Shown here: positions 27,154-36,978 of the stretch, in pieces
How the letters are laid out: the number at the start of each line of letters is the position of its first letter
How positions within the stretch are numbered: the first letter of the stretch is position 1
Source of the DNA: Desulfosporosinus lacus DSM 15449
GTDB taxonomy: Bacteria; Bacillota; Desulfitobacteriia; Desulfitobacteriales; Desulfitobacteriaceae
DNA length: 64,000 nt
Assembly: GCF_900129935.1 (NCBI RefSeq)
Contig: NZ_FQXJ01000004.1
Span: 186,001 to 250,000, forward strand
Direction: 5' to 3'
The notes under the pieces: model-generated
Seen by the model: the letters and a program-made list of their open reading frames with translations, nothing else
Told to the model about the DNA's origin: nothing
Databases searched by the model: none
Translations under genes and position numbers: made by a program

Positions 27154-27838
27154 CTTTACTCCCATCGATAAATTTAGTATCCACAATTATTTTGCCATTT
27201 TTCATACTTGCTCTTGAAAATTCAAGCTTATATTTACCAAATTTAATAAAAGCATTAGGATAACCCTCAGCATCCAGCATTCTAATATAATCGTATATTT
27301 CTTTTAACTCCATACTAGGATGTATCTCACCATCTTCTGGTTTTCTCCGTATAAACCTTTCAATCCTCCCACTTTGGGGCTTAGCTAAAGGCTGTTCACA
27401 AATAATATAGGGTATCATACGATCAAAAATAATTTCTGATGCCCTAATATAAATCTCTTCCGCATTCCCATATAAATCCAGATTTTCCTTCAAATATACA
27501 TTCCCAGTATCAATACCTTCATCTACTTTAATAGCTGAAATCTTCGTGCTTTTTATTCCACGAATTATTAAGTTCTGTAACGGGCTACCCCCTCTACCAA
27601 AGGGTAAATCAGTCATATGAAAAACTATACAGTTAAAATTATCATATATTTCTTTAGGTATTACCCCTGACCAATGGGGAAAAAAGACATATTGAGGTTG
27701 CATCTTTTTTAAAACCTTATAAGTTAATTCATCTTCTTGATTAATAATCTCGACTCGATGCATTCCTCTATAATTCTTTTTAATTTTTTTTGCATTTTGA
27801 ATATTCCAGGGCTTAATCGTCGCTATCAAAATATTCAT
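27146..27838 (-). CDS. Formyltransferase-like protein of the flagellin glycan operon
   Basis: A 230-residue protein with the formyltransferase fold pattern: MNILIATIKPW at the start, the histidine region FHMTDLPFGRGGSPLQNLI (compare HPSLLPxxRGxxP of Fmt), and the aspartate loop DEGIDTGNVYLKE. It lacks the C-terminal OB domain of tRNA formyltransferase, so it is more like sugar N-formyltransferases. In the usual N-x-H motif the Asn position reads Val (IVFH). It sits between pseI and the PIG-L gene; a role in N-formylation of pseudaminic acid is inferred. Confidence 0.8.
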   Translation of the reverse strand: MNILIATIKPWNIQNAKKIKKNYRGMHRVEIINQEDELTYKVLKKMQPQYVFFPHWSGVIPKEIYDNFNCIVFHMTDLPFGRGGSPLQNLIIRGIKSTKISAIKVDEGIDTGNVYLKENLDLYGNAEEIYIRASEIIFDRMIPYIICEQPLAKPQSGRIERFIRRKPEDGEIHPSMELKEIYDYIRMLDAEGYPNAFIKFGKYKLEFSRASMKNGKIIVDTKFIDGSKDE

Positions 27839-27839
27839 A

Positions 27840-28889
27840 TTACATAATCATGCTCCACTCTAGAGGTGTACCACACTCGATATCTTCTGACGCTACTTTA
27901 TTTATTACATCTTCATAAAATCGGGGTGATAATCCATAAGCCGGACGTATTACACGAACGTTTTTCTCAGTAAAAGTCTCACCCTTTTTTATATCTTTCA
28001 CTGCAAAAATAGAACGTCGAAAAACTCGGTTAGTTTTTTCCCTTTCTGATAAGTCATAACTAACTCTTCCCATAGCTCGTTCGGCAGTTCTTATATCCTC
28101 AACCATTTGCTTGAATTCATCAGGTTCCATCGAAAATGACGCATCAGGATTTTCAATTTTTCGACTTAAACAAAAGTGCTTCTCAATGACATTAGCACCC
28201 ATAGCAACGGCCGTAACGGCCCCTATTGACCCCATAGAATGATCCGATAAACCTACAGAAATGCCAAATATGTCCTTTAAATTCTGAATAGTTCTAAGAT
28301 TCATGTCTCCTGGTACCGCCGGATAAGCGCTGGAGCACTTTAGAATACACAGCTTTTCGTTACCTTGCGAACGAACAGTTGCTACCGCTTCCTCAATTTC
28401 TTCCAAAGTGCTCATGCCAGTAGACATGATTATTGGTTTACCTTTCAATGAAATATATTTTATCAGTGGTATATCAGTCAGCTCGAAAGATGCGATTTTA
28501 TAAGCATTTACTTCTAAACTTTCTAAAAAGTCAACAGCTGTTTTGTCGAACGGTGTAGACAAAAAGTCAAGTTTTAATTTTTCCGTTTCTTCCTTGAGTC
28601 TCCCCTGCCATTCCCAAGGCGTATAAGCTTTTTGATATAAATGGTAAAGGTTCTCCCCTTTCCATGTACCTTGCTTAATCTGAAAATACTTCTTATCTGA
28701 ATTAATAGTCATAGTATCAGGAGTATATGTCTGCAACTTAATACAATCAGCACCACTTTCTTTTGCTGCATGTATGATCTCTATTGCTCTTTGCATATCA
28801 CCTGCATGATTAGCTGACATTTCTGCAATAAGATAGCATGGATACCCATCTCCAACTTGTCGTCTTCCTATTGTTAAGAGTTTATTCAT
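27840..28889 (-). CDS. pseI: Pseudaminic acid synthase PseI
   Basis: PseI condenses the 2,4-diacetamido sugar with phosphoenolpyruvate to give pseudaminic acid. The 349-residue product is a NeuB-family protein: an N-terminal TIM barrel (LIAEMSANHAGDMQRAIEII, KLQTYTPDTMT, IMSTGMSTLEEIEEAV, GLSDHSMG, IEKHFCLSR) and a C-terminal SAF/antifreeze-like domain (RRSIFAVKDIKKGETFTEKNV). SANHAGD and TPDTMT favour pseudaminic over sialic acid synthases. It overlaps pseH by 8 bases. Confidence 0.94.
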   Translation of the reverse strand: MNKLLTIGRRQVGDGYPCYLIAEMSANHAGDMQRAIEIIHAAKESGADCIKLQTYTPDTMTINSDKKYFQIKQGTWKGENLYHLYQKAYTPWEWQGRLKEETEKLKLDFLSTPFDKTAVDFLESLEVNAYKIASFELTDIPLIKYISLKGKPIIMSTGMSTLEEIEEAVATVRSQGNEKLCILKCSSAYPAVPGDMNLRTIQNLKDIFGISVGLSDHSMGSIGAVTAVAMGANVIEKHFCLSRKIENPDASFSMEPDEFKQMVEDIRTAERAMGRVSYDLSEREKTNRVFRRSIFAVKDIKKGETFTEKNVRVIRPAYGLSPRFYEDVINKVASEDIECGTPLEWSMIM

Positions 28890-29349
28890 TCAAATATCCT
28901 CCCAATTTCTTGTAAAAGAGAATACATTCATTTTTATTTTCCGTAATATATCCAGACCTGTTAAACGTTCTTTGGGATGAAATATTACTAAATTTTACTT
29001 TACCCACTATTTGTTTGACTTGTTTTAAAGAATAACGAACCTCGTTCTCCAATGCTTCTAATAATAATACCCCATATCCTTTTCCCCTATAGTGGCTATC
29101 AACACTATAGTCGATTACTGCTTTGTCATCTTCCAAATCAATTCGTATTTGCCCAATCGGATTATCATCATCATATCCTATAAAAATTCTACAATTTGGA
29201 GATTCTACGCTATGAAAAAACCATTCAGTATGCTCGCCGTATGCTATAGTATTAGAATTAAATGCACTTTTCCTTACCAATTTTTCATTTACCCACTCAA
29301 AAAGCAGATCAACATCTTCAACTGTTGCTTCTTTGAGATAAATAGTCAT
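28882..29349 (-). CDS. pseH: GNAT acetyltransferase, probable PseH
   Basis: A 155-residue GNAT-family N-acetyltransferase with the acetyl-CoA loop YRGKGYGVLLLEAL and a family start (IYLKEATVEDVDLLFEWVNEKLVRKSAF). PseH acetylates the 4-amino group of the PseC product. The NPIGQIRIDLEDDKAVIDYSV strand pattern and its place directly before pseI support this role. It starts 11 bases after the small ORF 29361-29603. Confidence 0.85.
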   Translation of the reverse strand: MTIYLKEATVEDVDLLFEWVNEKLVRKSAFNSNTIAYGEHTEWFFHSVESPNCRIFIGYDDDNPIGQIRIDLEDDKAVIDYSVDSHYRGKGYGVLLLEALENEVRYSLKQVKQIVGKVKFSNISSQRTFNRSGYITENKNECILFYKKLGGYLNE

Positions 29350-29360
29350 ATCACGTTTCC

Positions 29361-30604
<1,244 letters not shown>

Positions 30605-30698
30605 TCAAATCCAAACTAGTATGCTATTCCTGCTAAATAAGTATTCGGAACCAATTGATTGCTAGATTTGCCTCTTCTAGATTCGACTTAATTAAACG

Positions 30699-30726
30699 AG
30701 TAACATAGGACATATCCTATGTTACT
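30699..30726 (-). terminator. Hairpin terminator after maf
   Basis: A perfect 12-base stem AGTAACATAGGA with a 4-base loop (arms 30699-30710 and 30715-30726) stands 40 bases beyond the maf stop. A TTATTTT run follows on the plus strand and a weaker T-rich tract on the minus strand, so it may stop transcription in either direction. Confidence 0.7.
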
Positions 30727-30765
30727 TATTTTCGAGATATTTAATATCTTAAAAAGTGGTAGAAT

Positions 30766-32574
30766 TTAAGCAGTGCTTTCCCAAGGAAAGTTCTCTCGTA
30801 TGACTTGAATAATTAGCCATATTGTATTTTCAAGCATCTCGCAAAGCTCAATCTGAACTCGTAAATTTTCCTTTAAGTCCTCTAAAGAATCTGTATTTTC
30901 TATCGCATGAAACTTCTGCATAAGAATAGCTAATGGTCCTTGCATATTATGATATAGTAGTTGATCCGTAAATATAGTGTTATAATACAAATCAGTTTTT
31001 TTCATTGAGTCATATATTTTTTGAACTTTTTTCTCTGGCATAGAATGTTTCCATACTCGATTGTACCTTTTTAAAACATCTAAATGTTTAGCGACCTTTA
31101 CCTGAAGCTCTTCTATATTGTTAATATAATCTTTGATTTTACTTTCCACTTCATCCCATTCTATGGAATGAAGCGGAACATTCTGCATCCTTTCAAAAAC
31201 ATTACATTCATTAATGCAGTACTTTTTAACAGCAACGTCTAAATCTAGTTGAGTTGTTTCTTCGATTCTAGCACCGCCCTCTGTTGCATTAATTATTAAA
31301 GTTCTATTCATTTTAAACATGCTTTCAAAGATTGCTTTGAATTCCAACCAAATATTTGAAGTCTTTACATTTCCTTCATAATAGCCTTGGACAAATAATT
31401 TTTCATCCTTTTCTATTATCGGTTTCTTCTCATAAATTGTACCTGTAGCATGGGTTCCTTTTTCTCCATATGCAAGATCCTGCCCAACCATAATAATAGG
31501 CGAAGCCCCAACATGAAAAGCAAAACCTGCTGCAAGATGAGCGCATGAGGCACCCATTCCCATAAAGTGATCTGAGGATAATCCTAATTTTTCGCTTAAC
31601 CAAAAATATTCACGAACACTAGAGCGCATTGGAAGAACTGCCCTGTGTTTGAACATCTCAACAATTCTGGGATCCGTAACCAAGGATGATATTAGATACA
31701 AATTTGAAGGATATTCCTGCTTTTCATAGAAATATTCCCATACAATTTCTCCACGCTCTACTGTGCAAATAAAGTCAGGGCTGATCCCATTTTCTAACAG
31801 TTTTTTAGCGATAGTATCTACCGCAATAATAATTCCTTTACCTTGAGCCTCTTTAAGATGTCTCATGTTTTTGTCCAGAGATGGACCTGCTGACACGACA
31901 AAAGCAGGAACTTCGCTAAATGCACCTTTAAGTTTTGCCACATCCGCATTTTCAGACATCCATTTAATATTCTTTAGATTATTAACAAGTCCAATAAGAG
32001 AATCATGAATAGAGTTGCCAATATTAAAATATTTATGTTTAATAGCCACTGTTATTTTAATTAAATAGTCCTTTACAGAAGCGCTATCATACTTTCGATA
32101 ATAAGAGTTAAAATAAAATGTAATGTTTCTCAACAGATAGAATAACTGACTAGAAAAAAGAAATTTAAAAAGTTCTGATAGCCCTTCCGGCCTCTCAGTT
32201 ACAAGAATATAATTTGTGTTATTAAGCATCTTGAAATTCTCGTGAGAAAGTGCATGTTGTAAAAAGTATGGGTTTGGTTCGATAATCACAAAAAGTGATT
32301 CTTTATGGGCTAGACTAGCAACTTTTCTTATTTCTTTTAAAGATCCTATTCCAAAGAAGAATATAAGCTGTTTCAAATAAGGGTTTGGTAATCTAGTTTC
32401 ATCTATCATAGGCTCAAGGATAAAGGGTTTATCGTCATTACCACAAAAAATTTTCACTCCGTCCGCATCCGTTCCTACATAATCGAAAGGGACTTCTCCT
32501 GGCACCATATCAGCAATGAAGTCCTGAATTCCTCGTTGGCTAATGACCATAATATTTTCTTCAAAAAGATCCAC
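30766..32574 (-). CDS. maf: Motility accessory factor (Maf), flagellin glycosyltransferase
   Basis: Maf proteins attach nonulosonic acids to flagellin Ser/Thr in the cytoplasm. The 602-residue product has the central MAF_flag10/DUF115 domain: PAFVVSAGPSLDKNMRHLKEA, IIIAVDTIAKKLLENGISPDF, then MGASCAHLAAGFAFHVGASPIIMVGQDLAYGEKGTHATG. Helical N- and C-terminal parts flank it. The GTG at 32572-32574 after AAGGAATATA is the likely start. It lies directly downstream of flagellin (after a terminator) and upstream of pseB, which pairs it with pseudaminic acid as the donor. Confidence 0.93.
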   Translation of the reverse strand: MDLFEENIMVISQRGIQDFIADMVPGEVPFDYVGTDADGVKIFCGNDDKPFILEPMIDETRLPNPYLKQLIFFFGIGSLKEIRKVASLAHKESLFVIIEPNPYFLQHALSHENFKMLNNTNYILVTERPEGLSELFKFLFSSQLFYLLRNITFYFNSYYRKYDSASVKDYLIKITVAIKHKYFNIGNSIHDSLIGLVNNLKNIKWMSENADVAKLKGAFSEVPAFVVSAGPSLDKNMRHLKEAQGKGIIIAVDTIAKKLLENGISPDFICTVERGEIVWEYFYEKQEYPSNLYLISSLVTDPRIVEMFKHRAVLPMRSSVREYFWLSEKLGLSSDHFMGMGASCAHLAAGFAFHVGASPIIMVGQDLAYGEKGTHATGTIYEKKPIIEKDEKLFVQGYYEGNVKTSNIWLEFKAIFESMFKMNRTLIINATEGGARIEETTQLDLDVAVKKYCINECNVFERMQNVPLHSIEWDEVESKIKDYINNIEELQVKVAKHLDVLKRYNRVWKHSMPEKKVQKIYDSMKKTDLYYNTIFTDQLLYHNMQGPLAILMQKFHAIENTDSLEDLKENLRVQIELCEMLENTIWLIIQVIRENFPWESTA

Positions 32575-32612
32575 TATATTCCTTCAACTCCTTGATGTTT
32601 GTGGTATAGAGA

Positions 32613-32649
32613 TTTGCAAAACGCTCTCTTTAGGAGAGCATTTTGCAAA
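32613..32649 (-). terminator. Terminator after flagellin
   Basis: A 16-base stem (arms 32613-32628 TTTGCAAAACGCTCTC and 32634-32649, one G-T wobble in the minus-strand RNA) with a 5-base loop lies between the flagellin stop and maf. It would make flagellin mRNA separate from, and more abundant than, maf. Confidence 0.88.
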
Positions 32650-32666
32650 ATTAAGTAATATCCCTT

Positions 32667-33905
32667 TTATTGAAGGAGTTGTAGAACCCCTTGAGGTTGT
32701 TGGTTAGCTTGTGCAAGCATTGCTGTAGCCGCTTGGGAAAGAATATTATTCTTTTGGTAATTCATCATTTCTTTAGCCATGTCTACATCACGGATACGGG
32801 ATTCAGCAGCCGTCAAGTTTTCACTGGAAGTTCCAAGATTGTTAATGGTATGTTCCAAACGGTTTTGAACGGCACCCATTTTAGATCTCTCTCCAGATAC
32901 GAGCTCGATAGCATTGTTAATGCTAGTAACAGCAGCAGTTGCATCCTGAGAAGTTGACATATCTAATGCATCACCATTAGTATCACGCACGCCGATAGCT
33001 GTGGCCTTCATATCATTAACACCAACAAGAATGTTTTGTCCGCTATTTGCACCTATTTGCATAGAAAGGGATGTAGTAGCATCAGTAACTTCCTTCTCGT
33101 ATTTACGCAGGCTTATTGTGACACTCTCTCCAACTTTTAACTCTCCTAGTTTAGATACATCCAAGTCAGCAGTTCCCACTTGTAAGGCAGAAAGTGCAGT
33201 ACCAGTCAAGGAGGCGGCTGCGACGCCGAGATCATTAGGATCACCATAACTAAAGTCATCTGAACTCAACACAGAATCAACTCTTGTACGGGTAATAATG
33301 ATCGTACCAGTAGCAGTAATAGCACTAGTAGCCATAGTACCAGCAACGGCGGAAACAGCGGAAACTGTTGTACCAACAGCGGAAACGGCAGAAACAGCGC
33401 CAGTAGAAGGCAAACCTACAGTGACCTTAGTTTGAGTATTTAGTTGAACTGTAACTGAACCTTTAATCTCATCACGAAGTCCTTGTTTGCTTCCATCAAG
33501 AAGCTTTTGAGTATTAAACTCAGTGGTATTAGCGATACGATCGATTTCATCAGTTAGCGCATTAACCTCTTTTTGGATTTCATCACGATCAGTAGTAGTA
33601 TTAGTGTCATTGGAAGCTTGAACTGCCAACTCACGCATACGTTGGAGAATGCTGTGAGTTTCATTGAGCGCACCCTCAGCAGTTTGAATGAGTGAAATGG
33701 AGTCTTGGGCATTACGATTAGCTTGATCCAAACCACGAATTTGGCCACGCATTTTTTCAGAGATTGCTAAACCTGCTGCATCGTCACCAGCACGGTTGAT
33801 GCGAAGACCTGAAGACAATTTCTCTAAGGACTTAGAGGTTGCAGTGTTGTTGGCGCTCAATTGACGATAAGTATTGAGGGAAGCCATGTTGTGATTAATA
33901 ATCAT
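32667..33905 (-). CDS. fliC: Flagellin
   Basis: This is the filament subunit, 412 residues from ATG 33903-33905 (after AAGGAGGAATATATA). The D0/D1 N-terminus (MIINHNMASLNTYRQL, LSSGLRINRAGDDAAGLAISEKMRGQIRGL) and C-terminus (RLEHTINNLGTSSENLTAAESRIRDVDMAKEM, ending QQPQGVLQLLQ) are complete. The short variable middle contains a Ser-Ala-Val repeat tract (VSAVSAVG / VSAVSAVAG, about residues 178-198) and many Ser/Thr, likely glycosylation targets for Maf. It is expressed from a sigma-28 promoter through a leader with candidate CsrA sites. It is the only intact flagellin in the window. Confidence 0.97.
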   Translation of the reverse strand: MIINHNMASLNTYRQLSANNTATSKSLEKLSSGLRINRAGDDAAGLAISEKMRGQIRGLDQANRNAQDSISLIQTAEGALNETHSILQRMRELAVQASNDTNTTTDRDEIQKEVNALTDEIDRIANTTEFNTQKLLDGSKQGLRDEIKGSVTVQLNTQTKVTVGLPSTGAVSAVSAVGTTVSAVSAVAGTMATSAITATGTIIITRTRVDSVLSSDDFSYGDPNDLGVAAASLTGTALSALQVGTADLDVSKLGELKVGESVTISLRKYEKEVTDATTSLSMQIGANSGQNILVGVNDMKATAIGVRDTNGDALDMSTSQDATAAVTSINNAIELVSGERSKMGAVQNRLEHTINNLGTSSENLTAAESRIRDVDMAKEMMNYQKNNILSQAATAMLAQANQQPQGVLQLLQ

Positions 33906-33911
33906 TATATA

Positions 33912-33945
33912 TTCCTCCTTGATATTGATGCCAGGCATCCATGCC
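33912..33945 (-). promoter_or_regulatory. Candidate CsrA binding sites in the flagellin leader
   Basis: In the minus-strand mRNA the sequence GGCA-TGGA-TGCC (33934-33945) places GGA in a hairpin loop, and the Shine-Dalgarno AAGGAGGAAT (33911-33920) carries a second GGA. Two GGA sites, one over the ribosome binding site, is the layout by which CsrA represses hag in Bacillus; csrA and fliW are present at 37315-38011. Binding is inferred. Confidence 0.55.
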
Positions 33946-34031
33946 CGTGCATTTTACTATAGCTGGTAGTAGGACACCTTGCCCTCCGGCCGGTTGAGCT
34001 TAAGAAATTCCTACACACAAGCTTACTTTAT

Positions 34032-34059
34032 CTATCGTAGGTTTTCGAGATATATTTTA
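34032..34059 (-). promoter_or_regulatory. Sigma-28-type promoter of flagellin
   Basis: On the minus strand, TAAA (34056-34059) - 16 bases - TACGATAG (34032-34039). The spacing and CGATA core match the flgM, flaG and motA promoters in this window. About 120 bases separate it from the flagellin start. Confidence 0.8.
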
Positions 34060-34272
34060 GGACTAATAATGACTGTTTATGACAGCTTTAGGCCTCTGTA
34101 GTCGTTTGTTCTTCGAATTCCTCTGGTTTACATCTACCTGTTATAGAAATCACTTTACTGAAAAGAGCCCCATGGTGATAAAGACCTAAAATATTCTCAA
34201 AAGGGTCTGGTGCTAAGGTACTTGTTTATGTTTTTTTCACATCCCCTCTTTTGCTTCTATAAACAACAAAAC

Positions 34273-34313
34273 AAAGCGTCCTCACTCCACTTTGATGTGA
34301 AAGGGGACACTTT
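34273..34313 (-). terminator. Terminator after the SDR gene
   Basis: AAAGCGTCC (34273-34281) pairs with GGACACTTT (34305-34313); the single mismatch becomes a G-T wobble in minus-strand RNA. T-rich sequence follows on both sides. It lies 170 bases past the SDR stop and upstream of the flagellin promoter. Confidence 0.55.
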
Positions 34314-34480
34314 TTGTTTGTTATAACCATTTGGAATTTTGGGAACTGAGTTTTCACACATCCTCTTTTAATGCTTTCTATAATATATTCTACTTCGTAA
34401 TAATTATTTAGGATGAACGGCTTGTTTGTGTTATGCAATGGGTTAAAAAACCATCACTCGATTGTTTTTTCATAAATAAT

Positions 34481-35314
34481 CTACCAAGCCGTCCATCCAC
34501 CGTCTACCAACAAATTCGAACCCGTAACATATGAGGATGCGTCCGATGCCAAAAATAGCAACGGCCCCTTCAATTCATCAGCATACCCTATTCTGTTCAT
34601 CGGGTTCTTCCTACACAGTTCTTTATAAAACTCGGGTATCTTTTCCGCTATATCAGGCGATGGAAACGGTCCAGGACTTAATGAGTTGACACGTATCCCT
34701 TTTGATGCTAAATGACAGGCCGCATAACGAGTTAATTGAATTAATCCCGCCTTAGCGGCTCCGTAGTATGGCGGATTATTGGCACCACTTTCACCATAAA
34801 TAACTGGGTCAGGGCTGACAACACCATACATTGAAGCAATATTAATTACTGAAGCACCTCCGATATTTTCAGAAGCCGCTTTCTCCAACAAAGGTTTAGC
34901 CAGCTGCAAAATTCGAAAGGATGCCGTTACAGTAATACCATAAGCTCGACTAAAATCTTCATAAGTAGCTGTATCTAACGTCCCCGCGTTACCTGAATAT
35001 GCATTATTTACAATAATGTCTAGTCTATCGTATTCCTTACCAAGTCTAAAGAACAGCTCCTCGATATCTGCTTCCTGCTCAATATCATTGATCGCCATGG
35101 AAACACTTAAGCCTTTGGATCGTAACTCTTCATAGAATAACTTAATCTTTTCTTCAGTATGACCATTTAAAATCACATGTGCTCCGGCCTCACATAAAGC
35201 CATTGCCATGCTCCGACCCAGGTGCCCTGAGGCACCTGTAATGAGAGCTATGCGTCCATCAAGTCTAAATAAGTCAATTCCGAGCGGAAATTTTGGTGTG
35301 CTGGTTTTCACCAT
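34481..35314 (-). CDS. SDR family oxidoreductase of the flagellin glycan locus
   Basis: A 277-residue classical short-chain dehydrogenase/reductase: cofactor loop LITGASGHLGRSMA, NNAYSGNAG, catalytic Ser in INIASMYG, YGAAKAGL as Tyr-x-x-x-Lys, and VTGSNLLVDGGW at the end. ATG 35312-35314 follows GGGAGGAGTATGTA. It is 17 bases after the cytidylyltransferase/aldo-keto reductase fusion and clearly cotranscribed. PtmA-like SDRs occur in flagellin glycan loci of Campylobacter; the exact substrate here is unknown. Confidence 0.85.
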   Translation of the reverse strand: MVKTSTPKFPLGIDLFRLDGRIALITGASGHLGRSMAMALCEAGAHVILNGHTEEKIKLFYEELRSKGLSVSMAINDIEQEADIEELFFRLGKEYDRLDIIVNNAYSGNAGTLDTATYEDFSRAYGITVTASFRILQLAKPLLEKAASENIGGASVINIASMYGVVSPDPVIYGESGANNPPYYGAAKAGLIQLTRYAACHLASKGIRVNSLSPGPFPSPDIAEKIPEFYKELCRKNPMNRIGYADELKGPLLFLASDASSYVTGSNLLVDGGWTAW

Positions 35315-35331
35315 TACATACTCCTCCCTTG

Positions 35332-36978
35332 CTACCATTTTGAAGGATCAAGAAGCTCGACAGGAGCTCTCGTTAGTTCCTTCTCTACCTTCGAACATTC
35401 ATCCACTGTTAAAGGCGGATTCTGAAACAATATAATGTTTTCTTTAAGTTGAGCCAACGTTTCTGCTCCAACAACAAGACTATCAATCCAAGTTTGAGCC
35501 CTTACATACGCAAAACATAAATCTTTTCTATTGTAACGATTTAGATCATCGACAAGAATATCCATTTTTCGATCTAGCTCTCGAGCCAATTCTTTGGGGG
35601 TATTAGGCAATATAGCATCAACTGACTTATTGGCTAAGAGACCTTGAAGAAGCGTGCTTCTAGCATGTACAACAACATCATGTCTACGCAAGATCGCCTT
35701 ATCAACTTCTTTTTCCTTCCAACGCCAATCTAAGACATTAAAAGGTAATTGAATATGACCTACTTCCGCATCAGCAAGGGCCTGAAGAGCTTCTTCCGGT
35801 GTCTGCACCGACACTCCTAACTTGTTAATTACTCCATCTCGCTTTAGGTCTACCAACCTCTTCCAGATTTCACCACCATGAATATACCGTTCCTCCCAAC
35901 GATGCAAGAGAATGGTATCTATAGATCTAAAGCGTAACTCTCTACAAGAACGAAACACACTTGCATCGACGACCTTATGTATGCACTGGGCAGAATTAAA
36001 TTGATGCGACTCTTGAAGTGGGTCGAGCTTAGTTATTACATTTACTCGTTCAGCATAACCACTTATTAAAGCCTTTCCAAGTCTGCTTTCTGCCTCGCCA
36101 TAGGCTCTAGCACAATCGAGATGCGTAAGGCCTTGGTCAATGGCATATCTTATTATATCAACTGCCTCCTCTACAGAAGGCAAACCCGTGTTGTTTGCTA
36201 TCCCATAATCAAGACCTAATTGAGCAGTCCCTAAAGTTAGTTCACCATGCAAACGATTATTTTTTAACCTGTATGGAATTTTGAAATCATCTTTCCCTTG
36301 GACACTTGCCAATAGATGGCAAAGGTCAATCCATTCTTCTGCAACTGGATTCTTAACCGAAGCAAATACTTTGTATACTATCATGTAATCTTGGAAACTA
36401 TCCATGGTACAGCGTTTCTGGGCTAAACCCACAATAGTATCAGAGTATTTATACATATTCACTCCATAAGTTCGCTTAATCCATGGGGTAACATGCTCTC
36501 GTTCAAAAGAAGTTGTTTCTGCGTTATTCGCTTGGCGCAATGCCTCCACATAAAAAACCTCGGCACTAAGACCGTATGGCAAACCATCAATTGGTGATTG
36601 AGTTCCTATATAGCTTAATTTCTTGTCGAGAAACTGTTTGATCATTCCTTCAATGAATCCACCGTCGGGAAAAAGATTATCCGCTGTTAAACGAACGACT
36701 ATGTCATCAGTCTTTAAATCCTGTGTAGCCTGGCAAAATCTTTCCAACACATTGTTCAAAGAACCTCGAATATAATTAATCCCAGCCTCACTTAATACCC
36801 CAACTGTTAAATCATCTGAAGACTCTGTTGAGGTTGCCACTATTACATCCAGCCCAGTGTTAGCTGCGCGTAACGCGCAAAGCACCACTGATGGCATCCC
36901 GGCCACAGGAAGAAGTCCTTTGGCTGGAAGACGCGTTGATGAAAGCCTGCTTTGAATAACCACACGAACTTTCTTCAC
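35332..36978 (-). CDS. Cytidylyltransferase (SpsF-like)-aldo/keto reductase fusion protein
   Basis: A 548-residue two-domain protein. Residues 1 to about 230 form an SpsF/NeuA-type nucleotidyltransferase (VVIQSRLSSTRLPAKGLLPVAG, VRLTADNLFPDGG, FEREHVTPWI). Residues about 247-548 form an aldo/keto reductase (LTLGTAQLGLDYGI; LTHLDCARAYGEAESRLG with the catalytic Asp and Tyr; ITKLD with Lys; ILLHRWEERYI with His). The GTG at 36978 follows AAAGG. With the following SDR it probably makes or modifies an activated sugar for flagellin. The window has no separate pseF, so the N-terminal domain may act as the CMP-sugar synthetase; that is inference. Confidence 0.85.
   Translation of the reverse strand: MKKVRVVIQSRLSSTRLPAKGLLPVAGMPSVVLCALRAANTGLDVIVATSTESSDDLTVGVLSEAGINYIRGSLNNVLERFCQATQDLKTDDIVVRLTADNLFPDGGFIEGMIKQFLDKKLSYIGTQSPIDGLPYGLSAEVFYVEALRQANNAETTSFEREHVTPWIKRTYGVNMYKYSDTIVGLAQKRCTMDSFQDYMIVYKVFASVKNPVAEEWIDLCHLLASVQGKDDFKIPYRLKNNRLHGELTLGTAQLGLDYGIANNTGLPSVEEAVDIIRYAIDQGLTHLDCARAYGEAESRLGKALISGYAERVNVITKLDPLQESHQFNSAQCIHKVVDASVFRSCRELRFRSIDTILLHRWEERYIHGGEIWKRLVDLKRDGVINKLGVSVQTPEEALQALADAEVGHIQLPFNVLDWRWKEKEVDKAILRRHDVVVHARSTLLQGLLANKSVDAILPNTPKELARELDRKMDILVDDLNRYNRKDLCFAYVRAQTWIDSLVVGAETLAQLKENIILFQNPPLTVDECSKVEKELTRAPVELLDPSKW

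Larger units (their letters stand above)
33906..34480. other. Flagellin leader and intergenic region
   Basis: This 575-base gap contains the flagellin 5' leader (about 120 bases with four GGA motifs), its sigma-28 promoter (34032-34059) and a terminator for the upstream SDR gene (34273-34313). A 70-codon open frame at 34226-34438 has no ribosome binding site and overlaps the terminator, so I do not count it as a gene. Confidence 0.7.

Noticed and set aside
34226-34438. 70-codon minus-strand frame upstream of flagellin
   Set aside because: No ribosome binding site, covers a terminator, no family resemblance.
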